A DNA stretch of 48,807 bases from Actinomycetes bacterium (GTDB taxonomy: Bacteria > Actinomycetota > Actinomycetes > Actinomycetales > Dermatophilaceae): contig JAJXUB010000005.1 of assembly GCA_021783215.1 (NCBI GenBank), positions 1 to 48,807 of the forward strand. Reading direction: 5' to 3'. Of this stretch, positions 17,667 through 25,599 are shown piece by piece. The position numbers were made by a program, and so were the translations under genes. The number at the start of each line of letters is the position of its first letter. Position 1 is the first letter of the stretch. Below the pieces are notes generated by a model. The model ran no database searches, was not told where the DNA came from, and saw nothing but the letters and a program-made list of their open reading frames with translations.

Positions 17667-18778
17667 GAGCCACGCTCCCAGAAGCTCGGGCCGACCGCTT
17701 CCTCGAACGGCTGGGCGGAGATGAGGTAGCCCTCGCTGTCGACGGTGATCTTCAGCTGGGGGAGGGGGCGGTTCGCCGGGCCGAAGATGACGTGGCAGTC
17801 GTTGGTGACGTCGAAGGTCGACTGGTGGCAGGGGCACAGGAGGTGGTGCGTCTGGTGCTCGTAGAGGCCGACGGGGCAGCCGACATGGGTGCAGATCTTG
17901 CTGTAGGCGACGATCCCGTCATGGCTCCAGTCGAGCTCCTTGGTCGACCTGATGTCGCTCGGGTTGAGCCGCATGAGGAGGACGGCCGCCTTGCCCTTGG
18001 CCTCGAGCTTGCCCTCCGTCATGTCGAGGACGCCTTCGGGCTGGACGTGGAAGACGGAGCCGATGACGACGTCGGAGGCCTTGATGGGGGTGTTCTCGGG
18101 GTCGCGCATGAGCCGTTTGGGCACGAACTGCCATTTGCCCCCGCCGAGGTACCTGCCGTTCCATTCCGTCGTCGACAGGTCGTTGTGAGGGAGCCGGCCA
18201 AGGCCGCCGACGAGCTGCCAGGTCAACGTCGCCGGGAAGAGGGTCATCGCGCCGAGCATCGAGTACTTCAGGAGAGGACGGCGGCCGAGCTGGCTCTTTC
18301 TGCCCTCCTCGCGCAGCGTCGTGACCAAGGCCTGGCGGTCCTCGTCGCTGGAGCGCAGCGGATGGCGCAGCTCGACGACCTCCGTGTCGGGCATGAGGGT
18401 CTTCGCCCAGTGCACGGCGCCGAGGCCGATGCCGAGTAGGGAGACCGCGAGGCACAGGCCGAGGGCGAGGTTCTCCGCCCGCATCAGCCCGATGCCGGGG
18501 ACGAAGACGGAGCCGTGCTCGGTGACGAGGTAGTACGAGGCGATGAAGCCGAGCGTCCCGAGGATGGACAGCCCGAAGAGCGCGGCAACCTGCTTCTCGG
18601 CCCGCCGGGCCGCCTTCTCGTCGAGGTCGGCCATCCGGGGGATGTGCGTCGGCAGCCCGGGGTTCTCGAAGCGGGCGGGCAGCTGCCCGGTCGGAGCGGT
18701 CCGGGCGAGCTCCGCGGGGTGGCTCGGGTGGTCAGCCGGGGCGATGTCGGCGCTGTGGTCGCTCATGCCCGTGGTCAT
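17663..18778 (-). CDS. qcrA: cytochrome bc1 complex Rieske iron-sulfur subunit
   Basis: This 371-aa protein holds the Rieske [2Fe-2S] centre that takes the first electron from menaquinol. The N-terminal part has three membrane helices (about 84-104, 119-139 and 190-210), typical of Actinobacteria. The Rieske fold has CTHVGCPVG (Cys296, His298, Cys301) and CPCHQSTFD (Cys315, Cys317, His318), where the middle cysteines form the stabilising disulfide. The ATG at 18778 overlaps the qcrC stop by four bases. The upstream in-frame extension is shadow. The subunit appears complete. Confidence 0.96.
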   Translation of the reverse strand: MTTGMSDHSADIAPADHPSHPAELARTAPTGQLPARFENPGLPTHIPRMADLDEKAARRAEKQVAALFGLSILGTLGFIASYYLVTEHGSVFVPGIGLMRAENLALGLCLAVSLLGIGLGAVHWAKTLMPDTEVVELRHPLRSSDEDRQALVTTLREEGRKSQLGRRPLLKYSMLGAMTLFPATLTWQLVGGLGRLPHNDLSTTEWNGRYLGGGKWQFVPKRLMRDPENTPIKASDVVIGSVFHVQPEGVLDMTEGKLEAKGKAAVLLMRLNPSDIRSTKELDWSHDGIVAYSKICTHVGCPVGLYEHQTHHLLCPCHQSTFDVTNDCHVIFGPANRPLPQLKITVDSEGYLISAQPFEEAVGPSFWERGS

Positions 18779-19581
18779 GCCGCCTTCTTGCCGAGCCACA
18801 CGGCCGCGGCAACCATGAGACCAAGCCCGAACACCCACGCGAAGAGGCCCTCGGAGACCGGGCCCAGCGACCCGAGCCGCGAGCCGCCCTGTGTCGGCTC
18901 CTTGGAGATGGCCTTGAGGTAGGCGATGACGTCGCGCTTGCCGACGACGCTGATGTCGGAGTCGCTGAAGATCGGCATGCTCTGCGGGCCGGTCAGCATG
19001 GCCTCATAGATGTGCGTCGGCGTCGAGCCGGCCAGCGACGGCGCGTACTTGCCGCGGGTCAGGGCCCCGCCGGAGCCGGCGAAGTTGTGGCACATGGCGC
19101 AGTTGACCCGGAAGATCTCCCCGCCGACGGCGGCATTCCCCTTGGCGAAGTCGACCTGTGCGGCGGTGGGGATGGCTGGTCCGGGCGCGAGAGAGGCGAT
19201 GTAGGCCGCCATCGCGTAGATCTGCTCCTGCGAGAACTGCACCTTCGAGCGCGGCGCCTGGATGGAAGGAGCCGCCATCGGCATACGGCCCGTCCCGACC
19301 TGGAAGTCGACGGCGGCGGCGCCGACGCCGGCGAGCGCCGGCCCGGCGACGTTGGTCCCGCTGCCGGTCATCGTGCCTTGGGCGTTGATCCCGTGACACG
19401 AGGCACAGCTCGCCTGGAAGAGGGCCTTCCCCTGGGCGATCTGGTCCCCGCTCGCGGCGCTGGACGCCGACGCAGGACGCGTCGCGAAGGTCACCAGGGC
19501 AGCGGCGCCGAGGACGAGCGCGAGGATCAGGAGGAGGACGGTCGTGGCGGGTCGAGGGCGGCGCGCGGCGAGAGCGTTCAT
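18775..19581 (-). CDS. qcrC: cytochrome bc1 complex diheme cytochrome c subunit
   Basis: This 268-aa membrane-anchored diheme cytochrome c replaces both cytochrome c1 and soluble cytochrome c in actinobacterial supercomplexes. An N-terminal signal or anchor (about 13-34) is followed by two CxxCH haem sites, CASCH (59-63) and CAMCH (161-165), each with a Met axial region (RMPMAAP; SMPIFSD). A C-terminal helix at about 245-263 precedes GKKAA. The start has a GAGG ribosome site. It lies 14 bases after ctaE and overlaps qcrA. Direct transfer of electrons from here to CuA of CtaC is known for the complex. Confidence 0.96.
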   Translation of the reverse strand: MNALAARRPRPATTVLLLILALVLGAAALVTFATRPASASSAASGDQIAQGKALFQASCASCHGINAQGTMTGSGTNVAGPALAGVGAAAVDFQVGTGRMPMAAPSIQAPRSKVQFSQEQIYAMAAYIASLAPGPAIPTAAQVDFAKGNAAVGGEIFRVNCAMCHNFAGSGGALTRGKYAPSLAGSTPTHIYEAMLTGPQSMPIFSDSDISVVGKRDVIAYLKAISKEPTQGGSRLGSLGPVSEGLFAWVFGLGLMVAAAVWLGKKAA

Positions 19582-19595
19582 GGTTCCGTATTACC

Positions 19596-20267
19596 TCATT
19601 TGAGAAGGTAGATAGTGGCGAAGAGCGCGATCCACACCACATCGACGAAGTGCCAGTAGTACGACGTGACAACGGCACCCATCGCCTGGTTGTGGCTGTA
19701 GTGGCGCGTGGTGAAGGTCCGCCCGATGATGAGGAGGAAGGCGATGAGGCCGCCGGTCACGTGGAGCGCGTGGAAGCCGGTCGCGAGGAAGAAGACCGAG
19801 CCGTAGACGTTGCCGGACATCGTGATGTTGTCCTGGACGAGCCGCGAGTACTCCAGGACCTGGCCGGAGACGAAGAAGGCGCCGAACAGGTAGGTGAGGA
19901 CGTACCACTCCCGCATGCCCCAGCGACCGACCTGGAGGAGCGTGCCCGTCCGTGCCGCCTGCCCCCGCTCGGCCTTCATGACGCCGAGCTGGCACCAGAC
20001 CGAGGAGACGACGAGCATGAGGGTGTTCACGGCGGCGTACCCGACGCTGAGCTTCTGGGTCTCGGTGTGCCACAGGGGCGCGCGCACCGAGCGGATGGTG
20101 AAGTACACGGCGAACAGGCCGGCGAAGAACATCAGCTCGGAGCTGAGCCACACGATCGTCCCCATGGCCACGAGGTTCGGTCGCGTCACCGGCCCGTGCT
20201 GGGGGATGCTCGGCACCGGCCCACGCGGCATGCCCCGGGTCGCTGAAGTCGTCTCCACGGGCGCCAT
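19596..20267 (-). CDS. ctaE: cytochrome c oxidase subunit III
   Basis: This 223-aa subunit of the aa3 oxidase has five clear helices after a polar N-terminus of about 38 residues. Motifs are GTIVWLSSELMFFAGLFAVYF, ATGFHALHVTGG and YYWHFVDVVWIALF, the last two typical of COX3. It leads the operon ctaE-qcrC-qcrA-qcrB. The ATG at 20267 is the customary start, but the CATAAT box (20271 to 20266) overlaps it and would begin a transcript next to the GTG at 20258, so a leaderless start three codons later (VETTSATRG) is quite possible. Confidence 0.94.
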   Translation of the reverse strand: MAPVETTSATRGMPRGPVPSIPQHGPVTRPNLVAMGTIVWLSSELMFFAGLFAVYFTIRSVRAPLWHTETQKLSVGYAAVNTLMLVVSSVWCQLGVMKAERGQAARTGTLLQVGRWGMREWYVLTYLFGAFFVSGQVLEYSRLVQDNITMSGNVYGSVFFLATGFHALHVTGGLIAFLLIIGRTFTTRHYSHNQAMGAVVTSYYWHFVDVVWIALFATIYLLK

Positions 20268-20363
20268 TATGTCGGCAAAACGGGGCCCACGGGGACCCTG
20301 GTCCATTCTCAGCGCGTCGGTCCCCGGGAGGGCGAGACCCGCGCCGCTCCTCGCGGGTACGAT
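20266..20363. promoter_or_regulatory. divergent promoters: ctaE-qcrCAB operon / receiver-trpD operon
   Basis: On -, CATAAT (20271 to 20266) is among the closest -10 boxes to consensus that I see in the window, as would suit the heavily used respiratory operon. On +, TACGAT (20358-20363) ends 8 bases before the receiver-protein ATG at 20371. About 87 bases separate the two boxes. Confidence 0.45.
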
Positions 20364-20370
20364 CCATGAC

Positions 20371-20811
20371 ATGTCCTCGACGTCCACCTCCGTCGCAGCC
20401 TCCCGCGGCCAGGCCGAACCCGTCCGTAGGCCGGCGCGCGTCCTTCTCTTCAGCGACGACATGACGGTCCGTGACGCGGTGCGGGCCGGCGTCGGACGGC
20501 GCCCCGCGCGCGACGTGGAGGTCGGCTCCTGGCACGAGTGCGCGACGGCACCGGCGGTCATCGAGGCGGTCCAGGCCGGCGGCTTCGACCTGCTCATCCT
20601 CGACGGTGAGGCTCAGCCCACCGGGGGACTCGGCCTGTGCCGGCAGCTCAAGGACGAGATCTTCGAGTGCCCGCCCGTCCTTGTGCTCACCGGACGTCCG
20701 CAGGACGGCTGGCTCGCTGCCTGGTCGATGGCCGAGCACGTCGTCCCGAGACCGCTCGAGCCCACCGCCCTCGCGCGCACCGTCTCCGCCGCTCTCCGGG
20801 CCAACGGGTGA
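20371..20811 (+). CDS. standalone response-regulator receiver-like protein
   Basis: This 146-aa protein has a variable 25-residue N-terminus and one receiver (REC) fold with no output domain. Receiver landmarks are RVLLFSDDM (acidic pair), [10 protein letters not shown] (phospho-Asp position, Asp of LILD), VLVLTGRP (Thr switch) and PRPLEP, where the near-invariant Lys of the KP motif is Arg. Loss of that Lys usually means altered or absent phosphorylation. It starts a two-gene unit with trpD (gap 16 bases) and is divergent from ctaE. No histidine kinase is nearby. It could be a phosphorylation-independent switch or a protein-interaction module. The function is not known. Confidence 0.75.
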   Translation: MSSTSTSVAASRGQAEPVRRPARVLLFSDDMTVRDAVRAGVGRRPARDVEVGSWHECATAPAVIEAVQAGGFDLLILDGEAQPTGGLGLCRQLKDEIFECPPVLVLTGRPQDGWLAAWSMAEHVVPRPLEPTALARTVSAALRANG

Positions 20812-20827
20812 CCGGGCGGCAGACCGC

Positions 20828-21886
20828 ATGACGTCGAATGCGGCGGCCCCTCCCACGTGGCCGGAGCTGCTCACCGCGCTCATCGGCGGCACGGACCTCA
20901 CGCGGGACGAGGCCCTGTGGGCGATGACGGAGATCATGACGGGGGAGGCGCCTGCCATCTGCCTCGCCGGGTTCCTCGTCGCGCTGCGGGCCAAGGGCGA
21001 GTCCGTCACGGAGCTGCGTGCGCTCGCCGACGTCATGGTCGCGCAGGCACGCCGGATCACCGTCCCGGGCGAGACCCTCGACATCGTCGGGACGGGCGGA
21101 GACCGCTCGCATACGGTCAACATCTCGACGATGAGCGCCATCGTCATCGCCGGCGCGGGCCGGACCGTCGTCAAGCACGGCAACCGGGCCGCCTCGTCCT
21201 CCTCCGGCTCCGCCGACGTCGTCGAGGCGCTCGGGGTCGACCTGTCGCTGCCACCTGAGCGCGTCGAGGAGATCGCCGCCGAGGCCGGGATCACCTTCTG
21301 CTTCGCCAACCAGTTCCACCCGGCCATGCGGTATGCCGCCGAGGTCCGCGGTGGCCTGAAGGTGGCCACCGCGTTCAACCTCCTCGGTCCCCTGACCAAC
21401 CCGGCGCGCCCGACGTATGCAGCGATCGGGGTCGCGGATGCCCGGATGGCTCCGATCATGGCCGGCGTCTTCGCCGAACGCGGCCAGGCCGCCGCCGTGT
21501 TCCGCGGTCACGACGGGCTCGACGAGCTGACGACGGTCGACGCGTCCTCCCTGTGGTGGGTCCGCGACGGCAAGGTCTCCGAGCACACCCTGACGCCCGA
21601 GGACGTCGGGCTGGTCCGGGTCGCTCCTGAGGCGCTGCGTGGAGGCGAGCCGGCGCACAACGCCGCCGTGGTCCGGGCGCTCCTTGCCGGTCGGAAGGAC
21701 CCGGTCCGGGACGCGGTGCTCCTCAACGCCGGGACGGCGCTCGCCGTCGCGGCCGGGACGGCCGGCCACGACACGGAGGCGATCGTCGCCGCGGTGTCCG
21801 CTGGGATGGTCGAGGCGGCCGAGTCGATCGACTCCGGAGCGGCGTCGGCAGTGCTCGACCGCTGGGTGGCCGCGACTCGGCGCTGA
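20828..21886 (+). CDS. trpD: anthranilate phosphoribosyltransferase
   Basis: This 352-aa enzyme joins anthranilate and PRPP in the second step of tryptophan synthesis. Motifs are [17 protein letters not shown] (PRPP diphosphate binding), [36 protein letters not shown] (family F-x-F/L-A-x-x-H-P-A motif) and [12 protein letters not shown]. The length is normal. The other trp genes are not in the window, so trpD is orphaned here, as in mycobacteria (Rv2192c next to ctaE). The ATG at 20828 lies 16 bases after the receiver-like gene. I see no tryptophan leader peptide or attenuator. Confidence 0.96.
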   Translation: MTSNAAAPPTWPELLTALIGGTDLTRDEALWAMTEIMTGEAPAICLAGFLVALRAKGESVTELRALADVMVAQARRITVPGETLDIVGTGGDRSHTVNISTMSAIVIAGAGRTVVKHGNRAASSSSGSADVVEALGVDLSLPPERVEEIAAEAGITFCFANQFHPAMRYAAEVRGGLKVATAFNLLGPLTNPARPTYAAIGVADARMAPIMAGVFAERGQAAAVFRGHDGLDELTTVDASSLWWVRDGKVSEHTLTPEDVGLVRVAPEALRGGEPAHNAAVVRALLAGRKDPVRDAVLLNAGTALAVAAGTAGHDTEAIVAAVSAGMVEAAESIDSGAASAVLDRWVAATRR

Positions 21887-21904
21887 GGACGCCGACCGGG
21901 TCGC

Positions 21905-22186
21905 TCAGCCCTCGAGACCGAGGCTGAACGCCGCCTCGAGGTCGTGCGAGGAGTAGGTCCGGAAGGCGATGTGGGTGTTCGTCCCCGTGACGCCGACGAC
22001 CTTGTTGAGCCGGTCGGCGATGACGTCGGCGAGCTCGTCGTGGTGGCGCACGCGGACGATGGCGATGAGGTCGGCGTCGCCGGCCACCGAGTAGACCTCG
22101 GTCACCCCCTCGATCGCGGCGATCTCCTGGGCGACCTCCGGGATCCGGTCGACGTCGGCGGTGATGAGGACGATGGCGGTGATCAC
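21905..22186 (-). CDS. Lrp/AsnC-type ligand-binding (RAM) domain protein
   Basis: This 93-aa protein consists only of the effector-binding and oligomerisation half of Lrp/AsnC regulators (VITAIVLITADVDRIPEVAQ, GVTEVYSVAGDADLIAIVRV, ending near TYSSHDLEAAFSLG). It has no DNA-binding helix-turn-helix. Standalone RAM domains are known; they bind amino acids and may modulate full-length partners. The GTG at 22186 overlaps the stop of the upstream nuclease gene by four bases (GTGA), so the two are coupled. It is convergent with trpD, only 18 bases away. Confidence 0.88.
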   Translation of the reverse strand: MITAIVLITADVDRIPEVAQEIAAIEGVTEVYSVAGDADLIAIVRVRHHDELADVIADRLNKVVGVTGTNTHIAFRTYSSHDLEAAFSLGLEG

Positions 22187-23883
22187 GCTCCGAGCGTAAC
22201 CGAGGGGAGCGGGGCCGTGACGTCGGCGCGGTCCCGTGACGCCCCCCCGACGGGGCAGCTCCACTCGCCGTCGAGCTCGACGATCCGCACCCCGGGCGTC
22301 TCGAGCCAGGCGAGGACCTTGTCCGTCTCGTCGGGCAGGGCTGCCGGTGCCGGCGCGACCGGCGCCGCGACGACCTCGGCGGAGGCTCGCAGGGCCTCGA
22401 TGGCGGGCCGGGGGTCGGCCCCGCGTGACGTGATCGTCGAGCCGGCCAGTCGCCCGTAGCGGACGACGACGACCTCCCAGCCGCCCGCAATGGCCGGTCG
22501 TGCGGCGACGAGCTCGGGGCTGCGCGCCAGCGGGGCGAACCGCTGGACCCGCGCGAGCCCGGCGACGAGGGCGCTCGTCCGGTCGCGGACGACTCCGGCC
22601 TCCTCGAAGCGTTCCGCGGCGGCCAGCTCGGCCATCCGGTGGCGGAGCGCCGCGATGACGGCGCGGCCGTCGCCGGAGAGGGCACCGGCCGCGATGGCGG
22701 CAATGTCGGCATACGCGTCCCGGCTCTGCTGGCCCGTGCACGGGGCGCCGCACCGGCCGAGGTCGGCGAGCGCGCACGCGGACGGCTTCGCCCGGGCGGT
22801 GAGGCGTTCGGTGCACTGGCGCAGGGGGAGGACCTCGTGGACGGCGGCGACGGCATCCTCGGCGGTTCGTCGGGACGCGAACGGGCCGATGTAGTGTGCG
22901 GCGTCCTCCCGGACGTCCCTGACGACGGACAGCCGCGGGTAGGGCTCGTCGGTCAGCTTGACCCACACCGCCTTCTCCGGGTGGCGCGACCGGCGGTTGT
23001 ACGGGGGTTTCGCCGAGGCGATGAGGCGCAGCTCGCGGACCTGCGCCTCGAGCGTCGTCGCGCAGACGATCGGTGTGACCTTCGCCGCGAGCCGGACCAT
23101 CTCGCCCATCCGGGTGCGCTTCTCGCTCGCGGTGAAGTAGGACCGCACCCTCGCGCGGATGTCGACAGAGGTCCCCACGTAGAGCGTCCGGCCGCGCTCG
23201 TCGGAGAAGACGTAGACGCCCGGCTGGCCGGGCAGGTTATCGGAAAGGTGCCGCTTGCGGCGCTGCTCGGGCGTCACCCGTGAGGTGTAGGCCGACAGCT
23301 CCTCGAGCGAGTGCACCCCGAGGGTGCCGACGCGGGCGATGAGGCCGTGAAGGACGTCGACGGTCGCCCGCGCGTCGTGGAGGGCGCGGTGGTCCGGCGT
23401 CGTCTCGGCGCGGAAGATCCGGGCGAGCGAGGACAGCTTGTGGTTGGGAGCCTCGTCCCGGGTGACGAGCTGACGCGCGAGATGGACGGTATCGACGACC
23501 GGGAAGCCCGGCCAGGGCGCGTCGACGGCGAGGGCCGCGGCCTTGAGGAAGGACACGTCGAAGCGCGCGTTGTGGGCGACAAGGACCGTACCGGCGGCGA
23601 ACTCGAGGAACGCCGGCAGGACGGAGGCGATCCGAGGGGACTCGGCGACCATGGCGTTCGTGATCCCCGTGAGGACGGAGATGAACGGCGGGATGGGCGC
23701 CCCCGGGTTGACGAGGGTCTGGAACTCACCGAGCACCTCCCCGCCGCGGACCTTCACGGCGCCGACCTCGGTGATGCCGCAGTCGACGGGGCTGCCGCCG
23801 GTCGTCTCCAGGTCGACGACGACGAACGTGACGTCGCGCAGCGGCGTCCCGAGATCGTCGAAGCTGCCCTGGACCATCGGCAT
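22183..23883 (-). CDS. DEDDh exonuclease fused to GIY-YIG (UvrC-like) nuclease
   Basis: This 566-aa fusion is the family of mycobacterial Rv2191. Residues 15-185 are a DnaQ-like DEDDh 3'-5' exonuclease with all acidic ligands: Asp24 and Glu26 (VVDLETTGG), Asp109 (HNARFDVSFL), His165 and Asp170 (DHRALHDAR). Residues 220-300 are a GIY-YIG domain (GVYVFSDERGRTLYVGTS; later RELRLIASAKPPYNRR), as in UvrC and Cho. A Cys-containing RCGAPC segment and a UVR-like ERFEEAGVVRDR helix follow. It may cut and trim damaged DNA. The ATG at 23883 is chosen because TACGGT on - ends 8 bases before it; a GTG at 23913 is possible. Confidence 0.9.
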   Translation of the reverse strand: MPMVQGSFDDLGTPLRDVTFVVVDLETTGGSPVDCGITEVGAVKVRGGEVLGEFQTLVNPGAPIPPFISVLTGITNAMVAESPRIASVLPAFLEFAAGTVLVAHNARFDVSFLKAAALAVDAPWPGFPVVDTVHLARQLVTRDEAPNHKLSSLARIFRAETTPDHRALHDARATVDVLHGLIARVGTLGVHSLEELSAYTSRVTPEQRRKRHLSDNLPGQPGVYVFSDERGRTLYVGTSVDIRARVRSYFTASEKRTRMGEMVRLAAKVTPIVCATTLEAQVRELRLIASAKPPYNRRSRHPEKAVWVKLTDEPYPRLSVVRDVREDAAHYIGPFASRRTAEDAVAAVHEVLPLRQCTERLTARAKPSACALADLGRCGAPCTGQQSRDAYADIAAIAAGALSGDGRAVIAALRHRMAELAAAERFEEAGVVRDRTSALVAGLARVQRFAPLARSPELVAARPAIAGGWEVVVVRYGRLAGSTITSRGADPRPAIEALRASAEVVAAPVAPAPAALPDETDKVLAWLETPGVRIVELDGEWSCPVGGASRDRADVTAPLPSVTLGA

Positions 23884-23890
23884 ACGACCG

Positions 23891-23961
23891 ACCGTAGGCG
23901 GGGGCACCGACACCGTCCCGTCAGGCGCGCCGGAGGGGCTGTCGGTGTCGGGGCCTACGTT
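23891..23961. promoter_or_regulatory. divergent promoters with an inverted repeat (nuclease fusion / CxxC protein)
   Basis: On -, TACGGT (23896 to 23891) would give a leaderless nuclease message. On +, TACGTT (23956-23961) precedes a leader with AAGGGAG before the ATG at 24000. Between them a 9-bp inverted repeat, CCGACACCG (23907-23915) and CGGTGTCGG (23943-23951), is placed almost symmetrically and could be an operator. Confidence 0.4.
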
Positions 23962-23999
23962 CGGAGGTGCCCGTTCGACTCGAGTGAAGGGAGCCGGTC

Positions 24000-24254
24000 A
24001 TGGACATCCGGCGAATCGACTGCGCGACGTGTCCCGTCCGCGACCTGCGGTGCGAGGAGTGCATCGTGCCAGTCCTCGCCGGCCTGCCCCTGCACGTCTC
24101 CGCCTCGGATCCGGACGGCAGGGAGGGGCTGGCACTGAGCCCCGCCGAGTCGGCGACCGTCGCGCGGTTCGTCGCCGCCGGTCTCGTCGCCCCGGACGAG
24201 GCGGCGGGCCTGCGCGCCCACCCGGTGCGCTCCTGGAGCGCCGCGACCGGCTGA
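24000..24254 (+). CDS. small CxxC-CxxC protein, probable zinc-binding
   Basis: This 84-residue protein starts MDIRRIDCATCPVRDLRCEE. Four cysteines in the pattern CATC-x6-CEEC (8, 11, 18, 21) could bind Zn or an Fe-S cluster. The rest (LSPAESATVARFVAAGLVAPDEAAGL) is a helical region. There is no membrane segment. AAGGGAG lies 6 bases before the ATG. It is divergent from the nuclease fusion and followed after 31 bases by the lipoprotein peptidase gene, which has its own promoter. I recognise no named family, and the function is unknown. Confidence 0.75.
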   Translation: MDIRRIDCATCPVRDLRCEECIVPVLAGLPLHVSASDPDGREGLALSPAESATVARFVAAGLVAPDEAAGLRAHPVRSWSAATG

Positions 24255-24273
24255 GCGGCCGGGGATGCGGACC

Positions 24274-24279
24274 TACAGT
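24274..24279 (+). promoter_or_regulatory. -10 box (leaderless) of the lipoprotein peptidase gene
   Basis: TACAGT ends 7 bases before the GTG at 24286. An in-frame ATG at 24265 would lie upstream of the -10 box, so the GTG is the better start. Confidence 0.5.
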
Positions 24280-24285
24280 GGCCGC

Positions 24286-25599
24286 GTGTCTCCACGCCCG
24301 AGTCCGTATGCCAGGTGCTCGTCGCTCGTGCGGCCTCGCGCCGTCGCGGCGGCTGTGGCCCTCGGGGTCGCACTAGGCGGCTGCACGGGCGACGGGGCTC
24401 GAACAGGGTCCCCCTCACCGCCGGCCATGACGACGGATACGGTCCGCGCCGCTCGGGACGCGGCCGTGGCCCTGCTCTCGGCGCGGGCATCGGCACTCAA
24501 CCGGCACGACCGGGCCGCGTTCGCCGCGACCCTGGACTCGTCGGAGAGCGAGTTCGGCCGCCGACAGCTCGCCGCCTTCGACGCCTACGCCGCGCTGCCC
24601 GTCACCGACCTCGCGTACGGCTCGGTGACGGCGGGGCCGGCGCTCACGGCCGGGCGGGCGGCGGTCATGGGCGGTGCGGCGTGGGTCGTCAGCGCTCAGG
24701 GCAGCTACCGCTTCACCGGCTACGACCCCGGCACCGACACGTTCCCCGTCTTCTTCACGATCGTGCGGAGGCGCGGCACGTGGCGCATCATCGACGACGC
24801 GGACGGTCCCACCCAGCACCAGCCGTGGGACCTGCGCGGCATGACCGTGGTCCGGAGCGCCACGGCCCTCGTCGTCGGCAACGTCCCGGTGGTCACCCTG
24901 CGTCGCTACCTGGCCATGGCCGGCAGGGCCGTCGCGTCGGTGAGCGCCGTATGGCACGGGCCCTGGCGGCCACGCATCGTCATCGTCGCGCCGAGCACGG
25001 CGGCCGAGACCCTCGAGATGACCCACGACCCGCAGGCCACACAGGGCCAGGTCGCCGCGTCGACCGAGGGGGAGGTGCCACCGGGCCGGACGGCGCCGGC
25101 GGACCGGATCGTCGTCAACCCGGCCGGGTTCCAGCAGCTCGCACCGCTGGGACAGCAGGTCGTCCTCACCCACGAGTCGACCCACGTCGCCGTCCGCAGC
25201 ACGACGGTCGGGCGGGTCCCCCTGTGGCTGTCCGAGGGCTTCGCCGACTATGTCGGCTACCGCAGCGTCGGCGTGCCGGAGGCCGACGTCGCGGCCCCGC
25301 TCCTCGCCCTCGTCCGAGCCAGTGGTGTGCCCACGCGGCTGCCGGAGGACTCGGCGTTCGACCCGGCGCGAGGACGGATGGCGGTGGCGTACAACGAGGG
25401 CTGGCTCGCCGTGACGGTTATCGCCGACCGGGTCGGGGTCTCCGGGCTCACCCGGTTCTACCGGGGGGCCGTGTCGACCGGCGACGAGGCGAGTGTCGCG
25501 GCGGCCTGGGCACGGTCGCTGCGGGTGGTAGCCGGTCTGACCCCGACGGCGCTCACGCAGGTGTGGCAGGCACGGATCCGGCGGCTCGCCGCTGCCTGA
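24286..25599 (+). CDS. gluzincin-like metallopeptidase lipoprotein
   Basis: This 437-aa secreted protein has a basic N-terminus, a hydrophobic segment and a lipobox ending at Cys33 (ALGGC). An NTF2- or SnoaL-like middle part (about 50-170, with YRFTGYDPGTDTFPVFFTIV) precedes the peptidase region. That region has HESTH (His296, Glu297, His300) and a downstream Glu317 in WLSEGFADYVGY. Both zinc His and the third ligand Glu are spaced as in gluzincins (peptidase MA-like). It is probably anchored on the outer face of the membrane. The substrate is unknown. The last 47 bases overlap the convergent glycosyltransferase gene. Confidence 0.82.
   Translation: MSPRPSPYARCSSLVRPRAVAAAVALGVALGGCTGDGARTGSPSPPAMTTDTVRAARDAAVALLSARASALNRHDRAAFAATLDSSESEFGRRQLAAFDAYAALPVTDLAYGSVTAGPALTAGRAAVMGGAAWVVSAQGSYRFTGYDPGTDTFPVFFTIVRRRGTWRIIDDADGPTQHQPWDLRGMTVVRSATALVVGNVPVVTLRRYLAMAGRAVASVSAVWHGPWRPRIVIVAPSTAAETLEMTHDPQATQGQVAASTEGEVPPGRTAPADRIVVNPAGFQQLAPLGQQVVLTHESTHVAVRSTTVGRVPLWLSEGFADYVGYRSVGVPEADVAAPLLALVRASGVPTRLPEDSAFDPARGRMAVAYNEGWLAVTVIADRVGVSGLTRFYRGAVSTGDEASVAAAWARSLRVVAGLTPTALTQVWQARIRRLAAA

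Noticed and set aside
15480-17729. Plus-strand open frame of 749 codons
   Set aside because: It is antisense to qcrB, whose haem motifs and coupling to qcrA are clear.
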